NCBI RefSeq assembly: GCF_002846575.1
Contig: NZ_PJND01000007.1
Coordinates: forward strand, 2,142,253 to 2,206,252
Reading direction: 5' to 3'
DNA from: Flavobacterium lindanitolerans
GTDB lineage: Bacteria > Bacteroidota > Bacteroidia > Flavobacteriales > Flavobacteriaceae
Length of the DNA: 64,000 bases
Position numbers and translations under genes: made by a program. Below, one piece after another: positions 1-8,777 of this stretch. The number at the start of each line of letters is the position of its first letter. Position 1 is the stretch's first letter. The notes below the pieces were generated by a model. That model saw only the letters and a program-made list of their open reading frames with translations. It was not told where the DNA came from and did no database searches.

Positions 1-39
1 TTCCATAGGAAGTCCCCTAAATTGGTCTCCAATGTTCAT
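1..39 (-). CDS. 5' end of a minus-strand gene, possibly DUF2589 family (partial)
   Basis: An ATG on the minus strand at 39-37 opens a frame that reads MNIGDQFRGLPME and runs off the left edge without a stop. It lies 21 bases downstream of the 61-660 gene in the same direction, so the two could be cotranscribed. The sequence resembles, from memory, the N-terminus of Bacteroidota DUF2589 proteins, which begin with a short GLPMExLI-type motif. Only 13 residues are visible, so both the gene and the family are tentative. Confidence 0.35.
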   Translation of the reverse strand, partial: MNIGDQFRGLPME

Positions 40-60
40 AATGAAAATATTTAAGAATTA

Positions 61-660
61 TTAACTCGTAGTGAAGTCGGATTCTTCCAGCAACGTGTAG
101 GTGAAAGAATTGCCGTAAAGTCCTTTAGACTTGTTGCAGATACTCATAAAAAAATGGAAGTCGGCTACTTTTTGGAACACGGTACATCCGGCCGACCATT
201 TTTCAACTGTCAGCGATTCCGAAACCGGATTACTCCTGTGGATGTTGATTCCGAAAATACCCTGGTGCTGCGGTCCGGAAAAATCTAACTTGCCGTCTTT
301 ATTGGCATCTCTCCAGACTTTTACAGGTGCTTTTTGTACTAAAGCTTCATATTGGCCTTTATGGAGTCCAATTTGATGCGAACCTTTGTATTGTCCCGGA
401 ACCAGAATCGCTGTTCCATTAACATTAGTCGGATTTTTCAACCAGTATAATCCCGGATCGGTAGTAACCGAAAAGGTGAAAATTTGTGGGCTAAGGCTCT
501 CATCCCTGTAAACAAGGCACAAAGTGTCGTCAAAAGAATTAGCCACGGTATTTTTACTTCGGATGCCAATAATGTTGACATTATAAGGCTTGTTCTGGTC
601 AAAAAAGGCATATCCTTTTTTTGTAAGAACTTTTTGAATTTCAGCAATTGATGGTTTCAT
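61..660 (-). CDS. Putative L,D-transpeptidase-like / peptidoglycan-associated protein
   Basis: This 199-residue protein has no signal peptide. The only catalytic-looking feature is near residues 137-160: a GINIHRS segment followed by KWSAGCTVF. That His...Ser-x-Gly-Cys arrangement resembles the active-site signature of YkuD L,D-transpeptidases (HG...S.GC). A preceding segment, VWRDANKDGKLDF, looks like an EF-hand-type calcium loop. The gene is followed 21 bases later by a possible DUF2589 gene in the same direction. The function is inferred from the motif alone; the rest of the protein does not look like a standard YkuD domain, so it may be a phage- or effector-type wall enzyme or an uncharacterised family. 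Confidence 0.6.
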   Translation of the reverse strand: MKPSIAEIQKVLTKKGYAFFDQNKPYNVNIIGIRSKNTVANSFDDTLCLVYRDESLSPQIFTFSVTTDPGLYWLKNPTNVNGTAILVPGQYKGSHQIGLHKGQYEALVQKAPVKVWRDANKDGKLDFSGPQHQGIFGINIHRSNPVSESLTVEKWSAGCTVFQKVADFHFFMSICNKSKGLYGNSFTYTLLEESDFTTS

Positions 661-843
661 TGTCTTGTTTTTTTAAATGAATATTGATTTTCAATGATTT
701 ACAAGGCAATATTATCCCAACTCAAAAGGCTTTTCGGCTAAAATGGCATGAGCGGTAAAACAGGAGGTATGAACGGTAGGATAAAAGGAATAAAGTTTAT
801 TTGTTTATTTTTACTATTACTTAACCCGCTAAAAAATTATGTT

Positions 844-1269
844 ATGACAAAAATTAAGTTTAAACGCCCTGTTCTCCTAGTTGCTCCGGATCTGAAACAA
901 AATTTAGAAATTGATTCCCCTTTGCTCAATGCAAAATTTCGTGAGAGCGATACAGGCAATGAGAAATGGACTTTGGAAATTTTCTGTTTACTAAAAGTTT
1001 CTCCGGATTCTATCGAAAGAAGTATAGATATTTTTATGGATGAAGGCATTCATATGATGGGAATACTGCCAATAAAGAAAATATTCATGAATAGGATTGG
1101 AGATATAAAAGATGATGTTGAAAATTTATGGTATATAGAAACAGAAGAATTTGAACTGGAAGAATTTTATAATATTATTGAACTTACTATAGATGATAAT
1201 CTGGGTGGTTGTGGCAAAAAAAGAGGAGGAAAGACCGTGGGAATATATACGTCTCTTTCTAAATTTTAA
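844..1269 (+). CDS. Hypothetical protein, 141 aa
   Basis: I do not recognise this protein. The frame is open from 748, but the first 32 codons are weak and include a hydrophobic stretch (FICLFLLLLNPL); I prefer the ATG at 844, which starts MTKIKFKRPVLL. The protein is acidic in its second half and has one GGCGKKRGGK segment near the C-terminus. Without the upstream extension it has no signal peptide; if translation started earlier the hydrophobic stretch could act as one. It ends 4 bases before the ATG of the signal-peptide frame of the downstream kinase and may be cotranscribed with it. Confidence 0.5.
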   Translation: MTKIKFKRPVLLVAPDLKQNLEIDSPLLNAKFRESDTGNEKWTLEIFCLLKVSPDSIERSIDIFMDEGIHMMGILPIKKIFMNRIGDIKDDVENLWYIETEEFELEEFYNIIELTIDDNLGGCGKKRGGKTVGIYTSLSKF

Positions 1270-1273
1270 AAAG

Positions 1274-1404
1274 ATGAAAAATATAATTATTTTTTTTTTG
1301 GATGCTATACTGTATTTGGACAAAACGAAACTTTTGGCGTAGCATCATTACTGAAACAGCAATGCCCTATTTGCAGACACCATACCAATAAGCAACTCCC
1401 ATTA
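1274..1404 (+). other. Out-of-frame signal-peptide segment of the downstream histidine kinase (10-T tract)
   Basis: An ATG at 1274 starts MKNIIIF and enters a run of 10 T (1290-1299). As sequenced, this frame stops at a TAG at 1339-1341. In the adjacent frame, from GGA at 1300 onward, the sequence is open with no stop and joins the kinase frame at 1405, reading GCYTVFGQNETFGV. One extra T (11 instead of 10) would fuse the two pieces into a typical Bacteroidota signal peptide (MKNIIIFFFGCYTVFGQ then NE) attached to the kinase. This is either a slippage-prone on/off switch or a sequencing indel. Confidence 0.65.
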
Positions 1405-3108
1405 TTGACAGACAATATGAAAGGGACAAAAGACGGAAGAAAGCAACCGGATTTTGTCCCTTTTCACAATATGCACATACAGTTGTATGAAAGGCAATAC
1501 TCCGAGGTACTTCCTTCTATACTGGCATCTATAGCTGTCTACAGTGAAACTTCAAAGAATGATACGCTTTTGTATTTGTCTTATTATGCCAGGGGAAGTT
1601 TCTACAGGAAAAAAGGACTGAAAGACGAGGCACTGGCATCAATGCTACAAGCAGAAAAAATTAGTAAAAACATAAAAAATCCTCCGGGAAATGTTGGTTT
1701 CTATTCTGATATTGCCAATCTTTTTTTTGAGCTCCAGCAATATGAAGATGCCCTTCAATATTATTTAGACCTGTTGCATAAAAATGATTTCAGTGCCAAT
1801 AAAAAACTTCAAGGTGCGATATACAATAATATTGCCCGCTGTTATGCCAATATTGATAAGCATGATTACGAAAAAGCAGAGTCTTATTATAAAAAAAGCC
1901 TTGCTTTTTATGGAGAGTTTCAGGACAGTCTGAATCTTGCGGCTGTCCATCTTAATCTTGGCGACCTGTATTTTGAGCAATACAAAGATCGTCTGGCGGT
2001 TGACCATCTAAAAAAGGCACTTCTGTATTCTGAGGTTTCTGAAGCGGTGGATATAAAAGACGATATTTATTTTAATCTTTCTCTGGCTATGGAATCTGCC
2101 GGACAAACCAAAAAAGCGCTGGAATTTTATAAGAAATATGTGGAACAGTTGGAAGGAATCTGGAACAGGGATAGGATTTGGGGACTTGCCGAACAGGAAA
2201 AAAAGTTTATTGTCGATAAAAAACAGACGGAAATCCAACTTTTAGAGAAAGAGGCTAAACTTCAAAAAATGCAACTCGATACCAAACGGATGCAAAGCAA
2301 TACCTTTTTTTCTATTGCTGCTGTTTTATTGCTGTTGCTTTTGGTGGGATTGTATTCTTACAGCCAACGTATAAAAAAGAATAGGGTAATTGCATTGCAA
2401 AATATACAGCTTGATGAATTAAATGCAACCAAGGACCGACTTTTTTCTATCATCGCACACGATTTACGTACTCCGGTGTATTTGCTTAAAGAAAGTAACC
2501 TCAGACTAAAGAAAGCCCTGATAAAAAATGAGCTTACCGATTTGGAAAAACAGTTGGACCTAAATATCAATATGACAGAAAATACTTACTCCATGCTTGA
2601 TAATTTATTATATTGGTCACTGGAACAAAAAAACGGCTCCTTTTATAAAAAAGAACAATTGCCTTTACATTCCATAGTAGGACAGGTTCTTGTGAATTAT
2701 GGTAATGCGCTAAAAATAAAAGATATAAGATTGGATAAGAATATACCTGAGGGAATACAGGTTTATGCAGATTCCAACGCTATTAAGATTGTGCTTCGCA
2801 ATATTATAGACAACGCTATAAAGTTTACGCAGGATGGAGGTTCCATAAAAATAGATGCCCGTATTTATGAAAACCAGGCAGAAATTGTTGTAAAAGATAA
2901 CGGTATAGGAATTAATAAAGCAATGCTGGACACTATAAAATCAGGAAAGACAGTGCGTCAAAAAGATACTTCAGGAAGGACAAGCACGGGTCTTGGTCTT
3001 GAGCTTTGCCGCATTATGACTGAAAAAAACGGTGAGCGGCTGATGATAGAAAGTGAAGAAGGAAAAGGAACTTCGGTTAAAATAGTACTGGAATTGGTAA
3101 AGAAATAG
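1405..3108 (+). CDS. TPR-containing sensor histidine kinase
   Basis: Sensor kinase with a TPR sensor region (about residues 20-240, repeats such as YEDALQYYLDLL and YEKAESYYKKSL), a coiled coil (about 265-300), one membrane segment (about 305-325) and a cytoplasmic HisKA plus HATPase domain. The H-box is SIIAHDLRTP with His at about residue 352. The ATPase has the N-box DNAIKF, the G1 box DNGIGI and the G2 segment TGLGLEL. The in-frame start used here is a TTG, because the frame has no good ATG; the natural start is probably the ATG at 1274, reached through the T tract described separately. With that start the TPR region would be exported. The response regulator follows 3 bases downstream. 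Confidence 0.85.
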   Translation: MTDNMKGTKDGRKQPDFVPFHNMHIQLYERQYSEVLPSILASIAVYSETSKNDTLLYLSYYARGSFYRKKGLKDEALASMLQAEKISKNIKNPPGNVGFYSDIANLFFELQQYEDALQYYLDLLHKNDFSANKKLQGAIYNNIARCYANIDKHDYEKAESYYKKSLAFYGEFQDSLNLAAVHLNLGDLYFEQYKDRLAVDHLKKALLYSEVSEAVDIKDDIYFNLSLAMESAGQTKKALEFYKKYVEQLEGIWNRDRIWGLAEQEKKFIVDKKQTEIQLLEKEAKLQKMQLDTKRMQSNTFFSIAAVLLLLLLVGLYSYSQRIKKNRVIALQNIQLDELNATKDRLFSIIAHDLRTPVYLLKESNLRLKKALIKNELTDLEKQLDLNINMTENTYSMLDNLLYWSLEQKNGSFYKKEQLPLHSIVGQVLVNYGNALKIKDIRLDKNIPEGIQVYADSNAIKIVLRNIIDNAIKFTQDGGSIKIDARIYENQAEIVVKDNGIGINKAMLDTIKSGKTVRQKDTSGRTSTGLGLELCRIMTEKNGERLMIESEEGKGTSVKIVLELVKK

Positions 3109-3111
3109 ATT

Positions 3112-3861
3112 ATGGAAAAAATACGGATATTGATTATTGAAGATGATAGCTTTCAGGCAGCATCATTGCAGGAAGCTTTAGAACAAAAAGGATATGAAGT
3201 AACCGCAACTGCTTCAAACCTGAAAGATGCACTAGGTTATTTTTATGCTCAAAAACCGGATATTGTTATCATTGATGTTTACCTTGGTAATGACCCGGAC
3301 GGTATATTGTTTGCCCAACGCATTAATGAAAACCCGGCTACGTTGAAACCCTTCGTATTCCTGACATCTTCTGTAGACAGGGAAACTTTTGAATCGGCAC
3401 GATTGACTAATCCCTACAGTTATCTGATTAAGCCGTTTAATGTTTTGGAGTTGCAGTTTGCCATTGAGCTTGCTATAGAAAGATTTCTGGAAATGCCGGG
3501 AATGTTTTCTGCCCACCAAACCGGAACTGCAATAATGGAGGCTTTCCTTTTAATCAAAAAGAAAGAAGCCCTGACCAAAGTACTGTTCAGCAGTATTGAA
3601 TATGTCAGGGTTGAGGGCAAATATGTTTTTATTGCTACCCATGAAGAATCTTTCCTGATTGAAATGTCTTTAAAGCTGTTGCAGCAAAAATTGCCTGAAA
3701 AACAATTCATTCAGGTACATCGCAGTTATGTGGTCAATATGAATCTTGTCAAAAAACTGCATCTGTCAGATAACCAAATAGAGCTTTTGTCCGGCAACAG
3801 GATACCAATGAGCAGAAGATTTAAGGAAAAATTCATGGAACGGTATTCCATTCTGAAATAG
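3112..3861 (+). CDS. LytTR-family response regulator
   Basis: Response regulator of 249 residues: a CheY-like receiver at residues 1-125, with acidic pair E10/D11, phosphoacceptor D55 in VIIDVYLG, a conserved Thr/Ser near 84 (FLTSS) and Lys in YLIKPF; then a LytTR DNA-binding domain from about 145 to 249, with the typical segment FIQVHRSYVVNM. It starts 3 bases after the TPR kinase and is almost certainly its partner. Its stop codon directly abuts the stop of the convergent exporter gene, with no base between them. Confidence 0.92.
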   Translation: MEKIRILIIEDDSFQAASLQEALEQKGYEVTATASNLKDALGYFYAQKPDIVIIDVYLGNDPDGILFAQRINENPATLKPFVFLTSSVDRETFESARLTNPYSYLIKPFNVLELQFAIELAIERFLEMPGMFSAHQTGTAIMEAFLLIKKKEALTKVLFSSIEYVRVEGKYVFIATHEESFLIEMSLKLLQQKLPEKQFIQVHRSYVVNMNLVKKLHLSDNQIELLSGNRIPMSRRFKEKFMERYSILK

Positions 3862-4707
3862 CTACCGTCTGGAGGTAATTGTTGACCCTGCTGATGCGGC
3901 AACAACAAAAACCACGGCCAGAATTTCGTTGAAGGAAAGGTATTCCTGCAAAAATATAAAAGCACAGATGGCAGCAGCAGCCGGTTCCAGGCTCATCAAT
4001 ATGCTGAAGGTTCGTGCAGGAAGCCTGCCCAAAGCTTTCATTTCTAAAGTAAACGGAATGGCACTCGATAAAAGAGCCAGAGCGATTCCCATGCCTAAAA
4101 ACTTAGGAGTAAGCCCTTCCAATCCGCCACCAAAAATTCCGAATGGCACCACAAGGCAGGCCGCCAGAAGCATACCCGTTGCTACCGCTTCATTACCGTC
4201 CATTTTTTGTGAAATTTTTCCTCCCAGAACAATATAAGCCGCCCAAAAAGCGCCAGCCAATGTAGCTAAAGCCGCACCCAGAATATCCACTCCGTTTGTA
4301 GTCCAGGGAGCGATCAAAACAATGCCTGCGGCGGCAAGTAATACCCATAAAAAATCAACAGCACGTTTGGAACCTAAAACGGCTACCATTAGCGGACCTA
4401 TGAATTCTAACGTCACGGCCAACCCGATAGGTATTCTTTCAATTGCAAAATAAAAAACGAGATTCATGGCTCCTAAACAAAGACCGTAAGGAATCACAAA
4501 CTTCCATTGTTCTTTGGTGAGTTTTGTGAGCTTTGGTCTGTAGACTGCCATTAAAATCAAAGCAGAAATACCAATTCGCAATGAAGCCGTTCCCGCAGCC
4601 CCTATGGATGGGAAAAGTGTTTTGGCAATTGCCGCTCCTGATTGCACGCTGATTATGGCTAAAAGAACAGCAGGAATAGGAGGTATGTTGATGTTTCTGA
4701 ATCTCAT
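3862..4707 (-). CDS. EamA/DMT-family transporter, RhtA-like
   Basis: Integral membrane protein of 281 residues with about ten hydrophobic segments arranged as two EamA repeats, the architecture of the drug/metabolite transporter superfamily. The N-terminus (SVQSGAAIAKTLFPSIGA), TLEFIGPLMVAVLGSKR in the first half and TLEMKALGRLPARTFSILMS in the second half match the RhtA (threonine/homoserine exporter) branch. The substrate cannot be read from sequence. It converges on the LytTR regulator with no intergenic base, so the two genes have no room for separate terminators. Confidence 0.85.
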   Translation of the reverse strand: MRFRNINIPPIPAVLLAIISVQSGAAIAKTLFPSIGAAGTASLRIGISALILMAVYRPKLTKLTKEQWKFVIPYGLCLGAMNLVFYFAIERIPIGLAVTLEFIGPLMVAVLGSKRAVDFLWVLLAAAGIVLIAPWTTNGVDILGAALATLAGAFWAAYIVLGGKISQKMDGNEAVATGMLLAACLVVPFGIFGGGLEGLTPKFLGMGIALALLSSAIPFTLEMKALGRLPARTFSILMSLEPAAAAICAFIFLQEYLSFNEILAVVFVVAASAGSTITSRR

Positions 4708-4828
4708 AGGAAAGATAACTTTGGAGAGGGCAAAATTACAAAAATAGCTTGCGGCTAATGGATAAAAGAAAAAATACTTTTGATAGGTTAATAATTTAAT
4801 TTTAGATTAGTCGCAAGGCCATTAAAAA

Positions 4829-4857
4829 CAAAAAATCCGGGTGTAGCCCGGATTTTT
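4829..4857 (-). terminator. Rho-independent terminator for the minus-strand trio
   Basis: A GC-rich stem (TCCGGG / CCCGGA, 4-base-plus loop) flanked by A5 on one side and T5 on the other. It lies just downstream of the stop at 4864 and reads as a terminator on the minus strand. Confidence 0.75.
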
Positions 4858-4863
4858 AGCACT

Positions 4864-6840
4864 TTATTGTTTATTTAATATGATAACAATTTTATTAAAA
4901 TCTGCCGCTGCATTAATTACGGTTCTGTAGGCTTCGAAATTTTCTAAGGGATAATGCAGAATATTATAATATTCTTTATTTTCTACGATAATTTCGTTTC
5001 CTTTTTTCTCATATTTGCTGATAAAGGCAGCCTCCGTTTTACCATTTACATCGGCAGTATAATTCATATTGAATTTGTCAAGGTTTTTTACAGTAACTCC
5101 TTCAGGCAATATTATTCTTATTTTACGTGTATAAGCATGTGGATAGTTGATTTCTACAGGCATCATTCGCTTGTTTTCCTGATAGAGTTCCATTTGTTTT
5201 CCAATAGTCTGACCAGCAGAAAACAGGTAATTTTCCCCTGCCTTACGAATCAAGTCTTTTCCTTCAAATACTACATTCATTACAAATGGTTTTTTACCAA
5301 TGTTGTCAACTCCGTCATTTTCGGTTGTAAGTGTTTTGAATTCGGTTTCGACTGTATAGTTCTGGGCAATGCTTTTGAGCATATCTTTATATTGCTCCGG
5401 TGAAGCAAAATCTTTGATCGGCTGAAAGTTAAAAGCAGAATAGCCACCAAATTGGATTTTATCTGTTACCACAGGGTTTTCAAGATCTTTTGTAAAATCA
5501 ATGACAACGTCAATTATATCATGTGTTACTTCTACGCTTGGAATGTCGATGGCTGCAACTTCACCAATTCCCATTTTTGTACCTGCAAAAGCTTTTTCTT
5601 TTATGAAAAGCCCATTAGTTCCTGCCAATTCATTAGGAATTAATGGAATACGGTATTCAATTTCCGTTGGAGTCATAAACTTTTTTATAGCAGGGAAATA
5701 GAATAGCAATTCGTCGAGGTTTTCATAGCTTTCAAATTCTTTATCAAAAGGCATCTTATAACGATTGGATGTAAATACCATATTGTTCTCAACACCCATT
5801 TTTTGGAATACGGCAATGTACAGCCTTAAAATGTCGCTTTGGTTGGCCTGTTTCGTTTTGATAATATCCTGTAGTGTTTCCTGGCTATTGATATAGCGGT
5901 TATAATTTATTGTTTTCTTGATTTTATTTTCAATATTCCAAACCTGTTCCTGTATGTCATTAGATTTAGCAATTCCTTTGCAAAATTCATCTATCGCTTT
6001 TTGTTCTTTTTTGTCATATTGAGGATGAAATCTTTCATATAAGGTTGTTGAGAATTCCTTAAAGTTATTTAGATTTTTAGAACCGTTAGCTAAATTTTCA
6101 TCCAACTTGTAACGGAATCGTTTAATATTACTGTTCCAATTCGAGTAGTTCTCATTGTCGTCAAGTGCAGGCGTATCGGTTTCAACCACAGTTAAAGTGT
6201 TGCTTTTTTCATTAGGTTGCTTTTTTTCGACTACAGCCTCAGAAAGTCCGTTGTAGCTTTTAGTTCTGAATATCAAATGTTCAGGATAAATTAACTGGAA
6301 GGTACTTTTTACGATTGGATATTCATCCTGCATTTTTACGGTATAGCCCTTGACTTCAGGAAATTCTTCTATAATAAATATCTTTTCAATTACAGCACCT
6401 TTTTCAAGTCCGTTTACTGCAAAATATTTGTATTTGATACCTCTTTCTTCATCTGTTTCTTCTTTTATATCGCTATTATGAAGTTCGATTACTTTGCCAT
6501 TTTTTAGAATAACTCGTGCTTTTGTAGAAACTACACTTTCATTGGCTCCAAAAGGAATATAGATTTTATTGTTTCGCTCTACGGCATCATCACTGTTGAT
6601 ATATCTCTTTTCATGTATGAGATAATATTGGATGGCTTTACCCTTATCAATAAGTAGCTCAATTTTTGTATTTCGTTCTAAAATTGCTTCCTTTTCCTCT
6701 TTGTATTTTGAAGGGATGTCTATTTTAGCCGACTTTTCATCCCAATTATAGTTCTTAAAGGAAAAGTCTTGCGCGAAGGCATTAAGGCTGAATAAAATAA
6801 GGAAAACGTATATTGCTTTTATTCTAAATTTAGAATTCAT
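4864..6840 (-). CDS. Exported DUF3857-type protein with inactive transglutaminase domain
   Basis: 658 residues with a signal peptide (FLILFSLNAFAQ then DFSF). The layout is that of DUF3857 proteins: an N-terminal beta domain (about 60-270, with ARVILKNGKVIELHNSDI), a transglutaminase-like core (about 290-420) and a C-terminal DUF3858-like beta domain. Compared with the upstream paralogue, the GDCKDMS nucleophile motif is replaced by NQSDILR, and the positions of the catalytic His and Asp fall in LDELLFYF and TPTE. All three catalytic residues therefore seem lost and the protein is probably a binding or structural paralogue. Its ATG overlaps the TGA of the upstream gene (ATGA), indicating translational coupling. 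Confidence 0.8.
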   Translation of the reverse strand: MNSKFRIKAIYVFLILFSLNAFAQDFSFKNYNWDEKSAKIDIPSKYKEEKEAILERNTKIELLIDKGKAIQYYLIHEKRYINSDDAVERNNKIYIPFGANESVVSTKARVILKNGKVIELHNSDIKEETDEERGIKYKYFAVNGLEKGAVIEKIFIIEEFPEVKGYTVKMQDEYPIVKSTFQLIYPEHLIFRTKSYNGLSEAVVEKKQPNEKSNTLTVVETDTPALDDNENYSNWNSNIKRFRYKLDENLANGSKNLNNFKEFSTTLYERFHPQYDKKEQKAIDEFCKGIAKSNDIQEQVWNIENKIKKTINYNRYINSQETLQDIIKTKQANQSDILRLYIAVFQKMGVENNMVFTSNRYKMPFDKEFESYENLDELLFYFPAIKKFMTPTEIEYRIPLIPNELAGTNGLFIKEKAFAGTKMGIGEVAAIDIPSVEVTHDIIDVVIDFTKDLENPVVTDKIQFGGYSAFNFQPIKDFASPEQYKDMLKSIAQNYTVETEFKTLTTENDGVDNIGKKPFVMNVVFEGKDLIRKAGENYLFSAGQTIGKQMELYQENKRMMPVEINYPHAYTRKIRIILPEGVTVKNLDKFNMNYTADVNGKTEAAFISKYEKKGNEIIVENKEYYNILHYPLENFEAYRTVINAAADFNKIVIILNKQ

Positions 6841-8777
6841 TTTTCGGTAAGTATTAAAGTTTGTGTATAAGTATTTTTAAGTTTTTTAACGGTTTCATTC
6901 CACAAGGCAAAATCAGGTTGCTCAAGCAATATTTTTTTTAATTGAATCTTTAAGGCTAGAGTAACCTTGCCGGCTATGTTGGTATACTGGCTTTCAAATT
7001 TCATGAGGGCATTATCAAAACTGACATTTTCCGGCAAGTATTTTACGGAATAGTTTTTAGGCAATTCTAACTCATAGCTACCATTATAAGCTGCCAGATA
7101 TTCTAAATCGAATGCGGTTACGCGATCCGGTTCCAATGACAATTTTTCATATAGGCGATCTAAGAAAAGGTTAACATATAATTCCTTATCCACTTGTAGG
7201 GCATAATCAGAAAGTTCGAAATTAAAATCGATTTGATAAGGCTTGTCGCGATCAGAAACATTTTTTTCAGAAAACCCCTTGAGATTAAATTTATTATTTC
7301 CTTTCAGCACAAGACTTTTAATCATATCAAAGCGCCTTTTATTAGAAGCGTCTCCAATTTGGGAGAGTATACTACTTCTTGCAAATCCTTTATAATCTAC
7401 AGTTCCGGAACCTATAATCTTTTCTTTATCAAAACTTAGTTTTAGTACTTCCACAGTTTCATTGTTTTCTGCATCAACCACAGGAACTGTTATAATCTTG
7501 TAGGTATCGCCGTTGCTAATCAGGGCTTCTTTCCCCTGAATAAAAGAAGTTGGGATTCCATAGCGGCTCTCCCTATCGGTAGCATCGAGAAATATGTAAT
7601 TTCCATTGTCGTTGTATACGGCAATCATATGGTTGTCTACTGATGGAGTAGGAAGTTGTTCATAAGAATAGGGAATTTCACGTGTCCCAATCCATGAAAC
7701 GGTTACATTTTTTATTCCTGCATAATTAGCCATTGAAGTAATAATACTGGACATGTCCTTACAGTCGCCAAACTTACGTTTGAAGACCAGGCTGGCTTCA
7801 CGCGGAATGAAGCCTTCATACCCGTTTTCAAAAGCAATATACTTGATATTGTCTTTTACCCAGTAGAATATTTTTTTGATTTTTTCGGTGTCTGAAGACA
7901 GTCCTTCTGTCAGTTCAACTGAGAGTTCCTTGAGTTCAGTATCGTCTGTTTTGTTTAGGTTTTTAATAAACGATTTATAGTAATTATACAGTTCTTCCGT
8001 ATTATCAAGCACCTTGGTTGTGTTTTTGTCAATAGTATAGTCTTTCACATAAATATTTATATGCGGTATGAAATAGCGGAAGCCTGGATTATTAGGCTCC
8101 ATTTTTACTGCTTTTACATCTTTTAATGTCCAGCTATAAATGTATTTTCCTTTTTTTTCAGATTTAGAGAATTCAATACTATTTGTAGGGTCATTGAATA
8201 TACGATAGCCAATATTGATGTCTTTATCTGTACGGACTTCTAATGTGGAATTTACTATTGGAAAATTGTCTCCAAAAATAAAACTGTGCAATAAAAAAGG
8301 ATCCAGAAACTCCGTTTGTACGCTATATACTTTTTTAGCTCCGGCTTCCAGATTTGAAAAAATGAGCTGTCTTTCTTTTACATCATTGTAAAAAACAGAA
8401 TTTTGTTTTGCTTGCTTTTCATTCGTTTGTGTAACCTTAATTTTCCGATCTTTCCCTTTGTCATTGATTATGGAATAGGCTTCATATTTGTTAAGTTTTA
8501 CCAATTCGGAATAGGAAAAGTTTTCCTGATTATTTTGAATCCCGTTTTCAGACAGTATCATGGATTCATAATAGCTGTCTTGTAAAACGCGAAGTTTCTT
8601 ATTTTCAATAAAAATATCATAAGAACTTTTATTGCTAATAACGACTTCATTGATGTCACCATACTTTTTTTTATATTCTAAAAACACTGGCGTTTTTTCT
8701 TGGGCCTCAACTTGTAAGGACAAAAAAAACAGGAATATAAAAAAGCAGTTTTTATTTAATAATCTCAACCAGCGCAT
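6837..8777 (-). CDS. Exported DUF3857/transglutaminase-like protein (intact triad)
   Basis: About 646 residues. I chose the ATG at 8777 because it gives a clean signal peptide (MRWLRLLNKNCFFIF...LQVEAQ); an ATG at 8786 is also possible, and the frame is open to 8849 inside the preceding gene. An N-terminal DUF3857 domain is followed by a transglutaminase-like cysteine-protease fold. The triad is visible: Cys339 in FGDCKDMS, His383 in DNHMI and Asp398 in FLDATD. A beta-rich C-terminal domain follows. The protein is probably periplasmic or surface-facing and could cleave or crosslink peptides; the substrate is unknown. It overlaps the upstream MORN gene by about 26 bases and the downstream paralogue by 4. 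Confidence 0.82.
   Translation of the reverse strand: MRWLRLLNKNCFFIFLFFLSLQVEAQEKTPVFLEYKKKYGDINEVVISNKSSYDIFIENKKLRVLQDSYYESMILSENGIQNNQENFSYSELVKLNKYEAYSIINDKGKDRKIKVTQTNEKQAKQNSVFYNDVKERQLIFSNLEAGAKKVYSVQTEFLDPFLLHSFIFGDNFPIVNSTLEVRTDKDINIGYRIFNDPTNSIEFSKSEKKGKYIYSWTLKDVKAVKMEPNNPGFRYFIPHINIYVKDYTIDKNTTKVLDNTEELYNYYKSFIKNLNKTDDTELKELSVELTEGLSSDTEKIKKIFYWVKDNIKYIAFENGYEGFIPREASLVFKRKFGDCKDMSSIITSMANYAGIKNVTVSWIGTREIPYSYEQLPTPSVDNHMIAVYNDNGNYIFLDATDRESRYGIPTSFIQGKEALISNGDTYKIITVPVVDAENNETVEVLKLSFDKEKIIGSGTVDYKGFARSSILSQIGDASNKRRFDMIKSLVLKGNNKFNLKGFSEKNVSDRDKPYQIDFNFELSDYALQVDKELYVNLFLDRLYEKLSLEPDRVTAFDLEYLAAYNGSYELELPKNYSVKYLPENVSFDNALMKFESQYTNIAGKVTLALKIQLKKILLEQPDFALWNETVKKLKNTYTQTLILTEK

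Noticed and set aside
748-843. Upstream 32-codon extension of the 141-aa gene
   Set aside because: Contains a hydrophobic run but weak coding character; the ATG at 844 was preferred, though a membrane-anchored longer form remains possible.
3929-4237. Plus-strand 102-residue frame inside the exporter gene
   Set aside because: Antisense shadow of the EamA transporter; no start signal and low-complexity composition.
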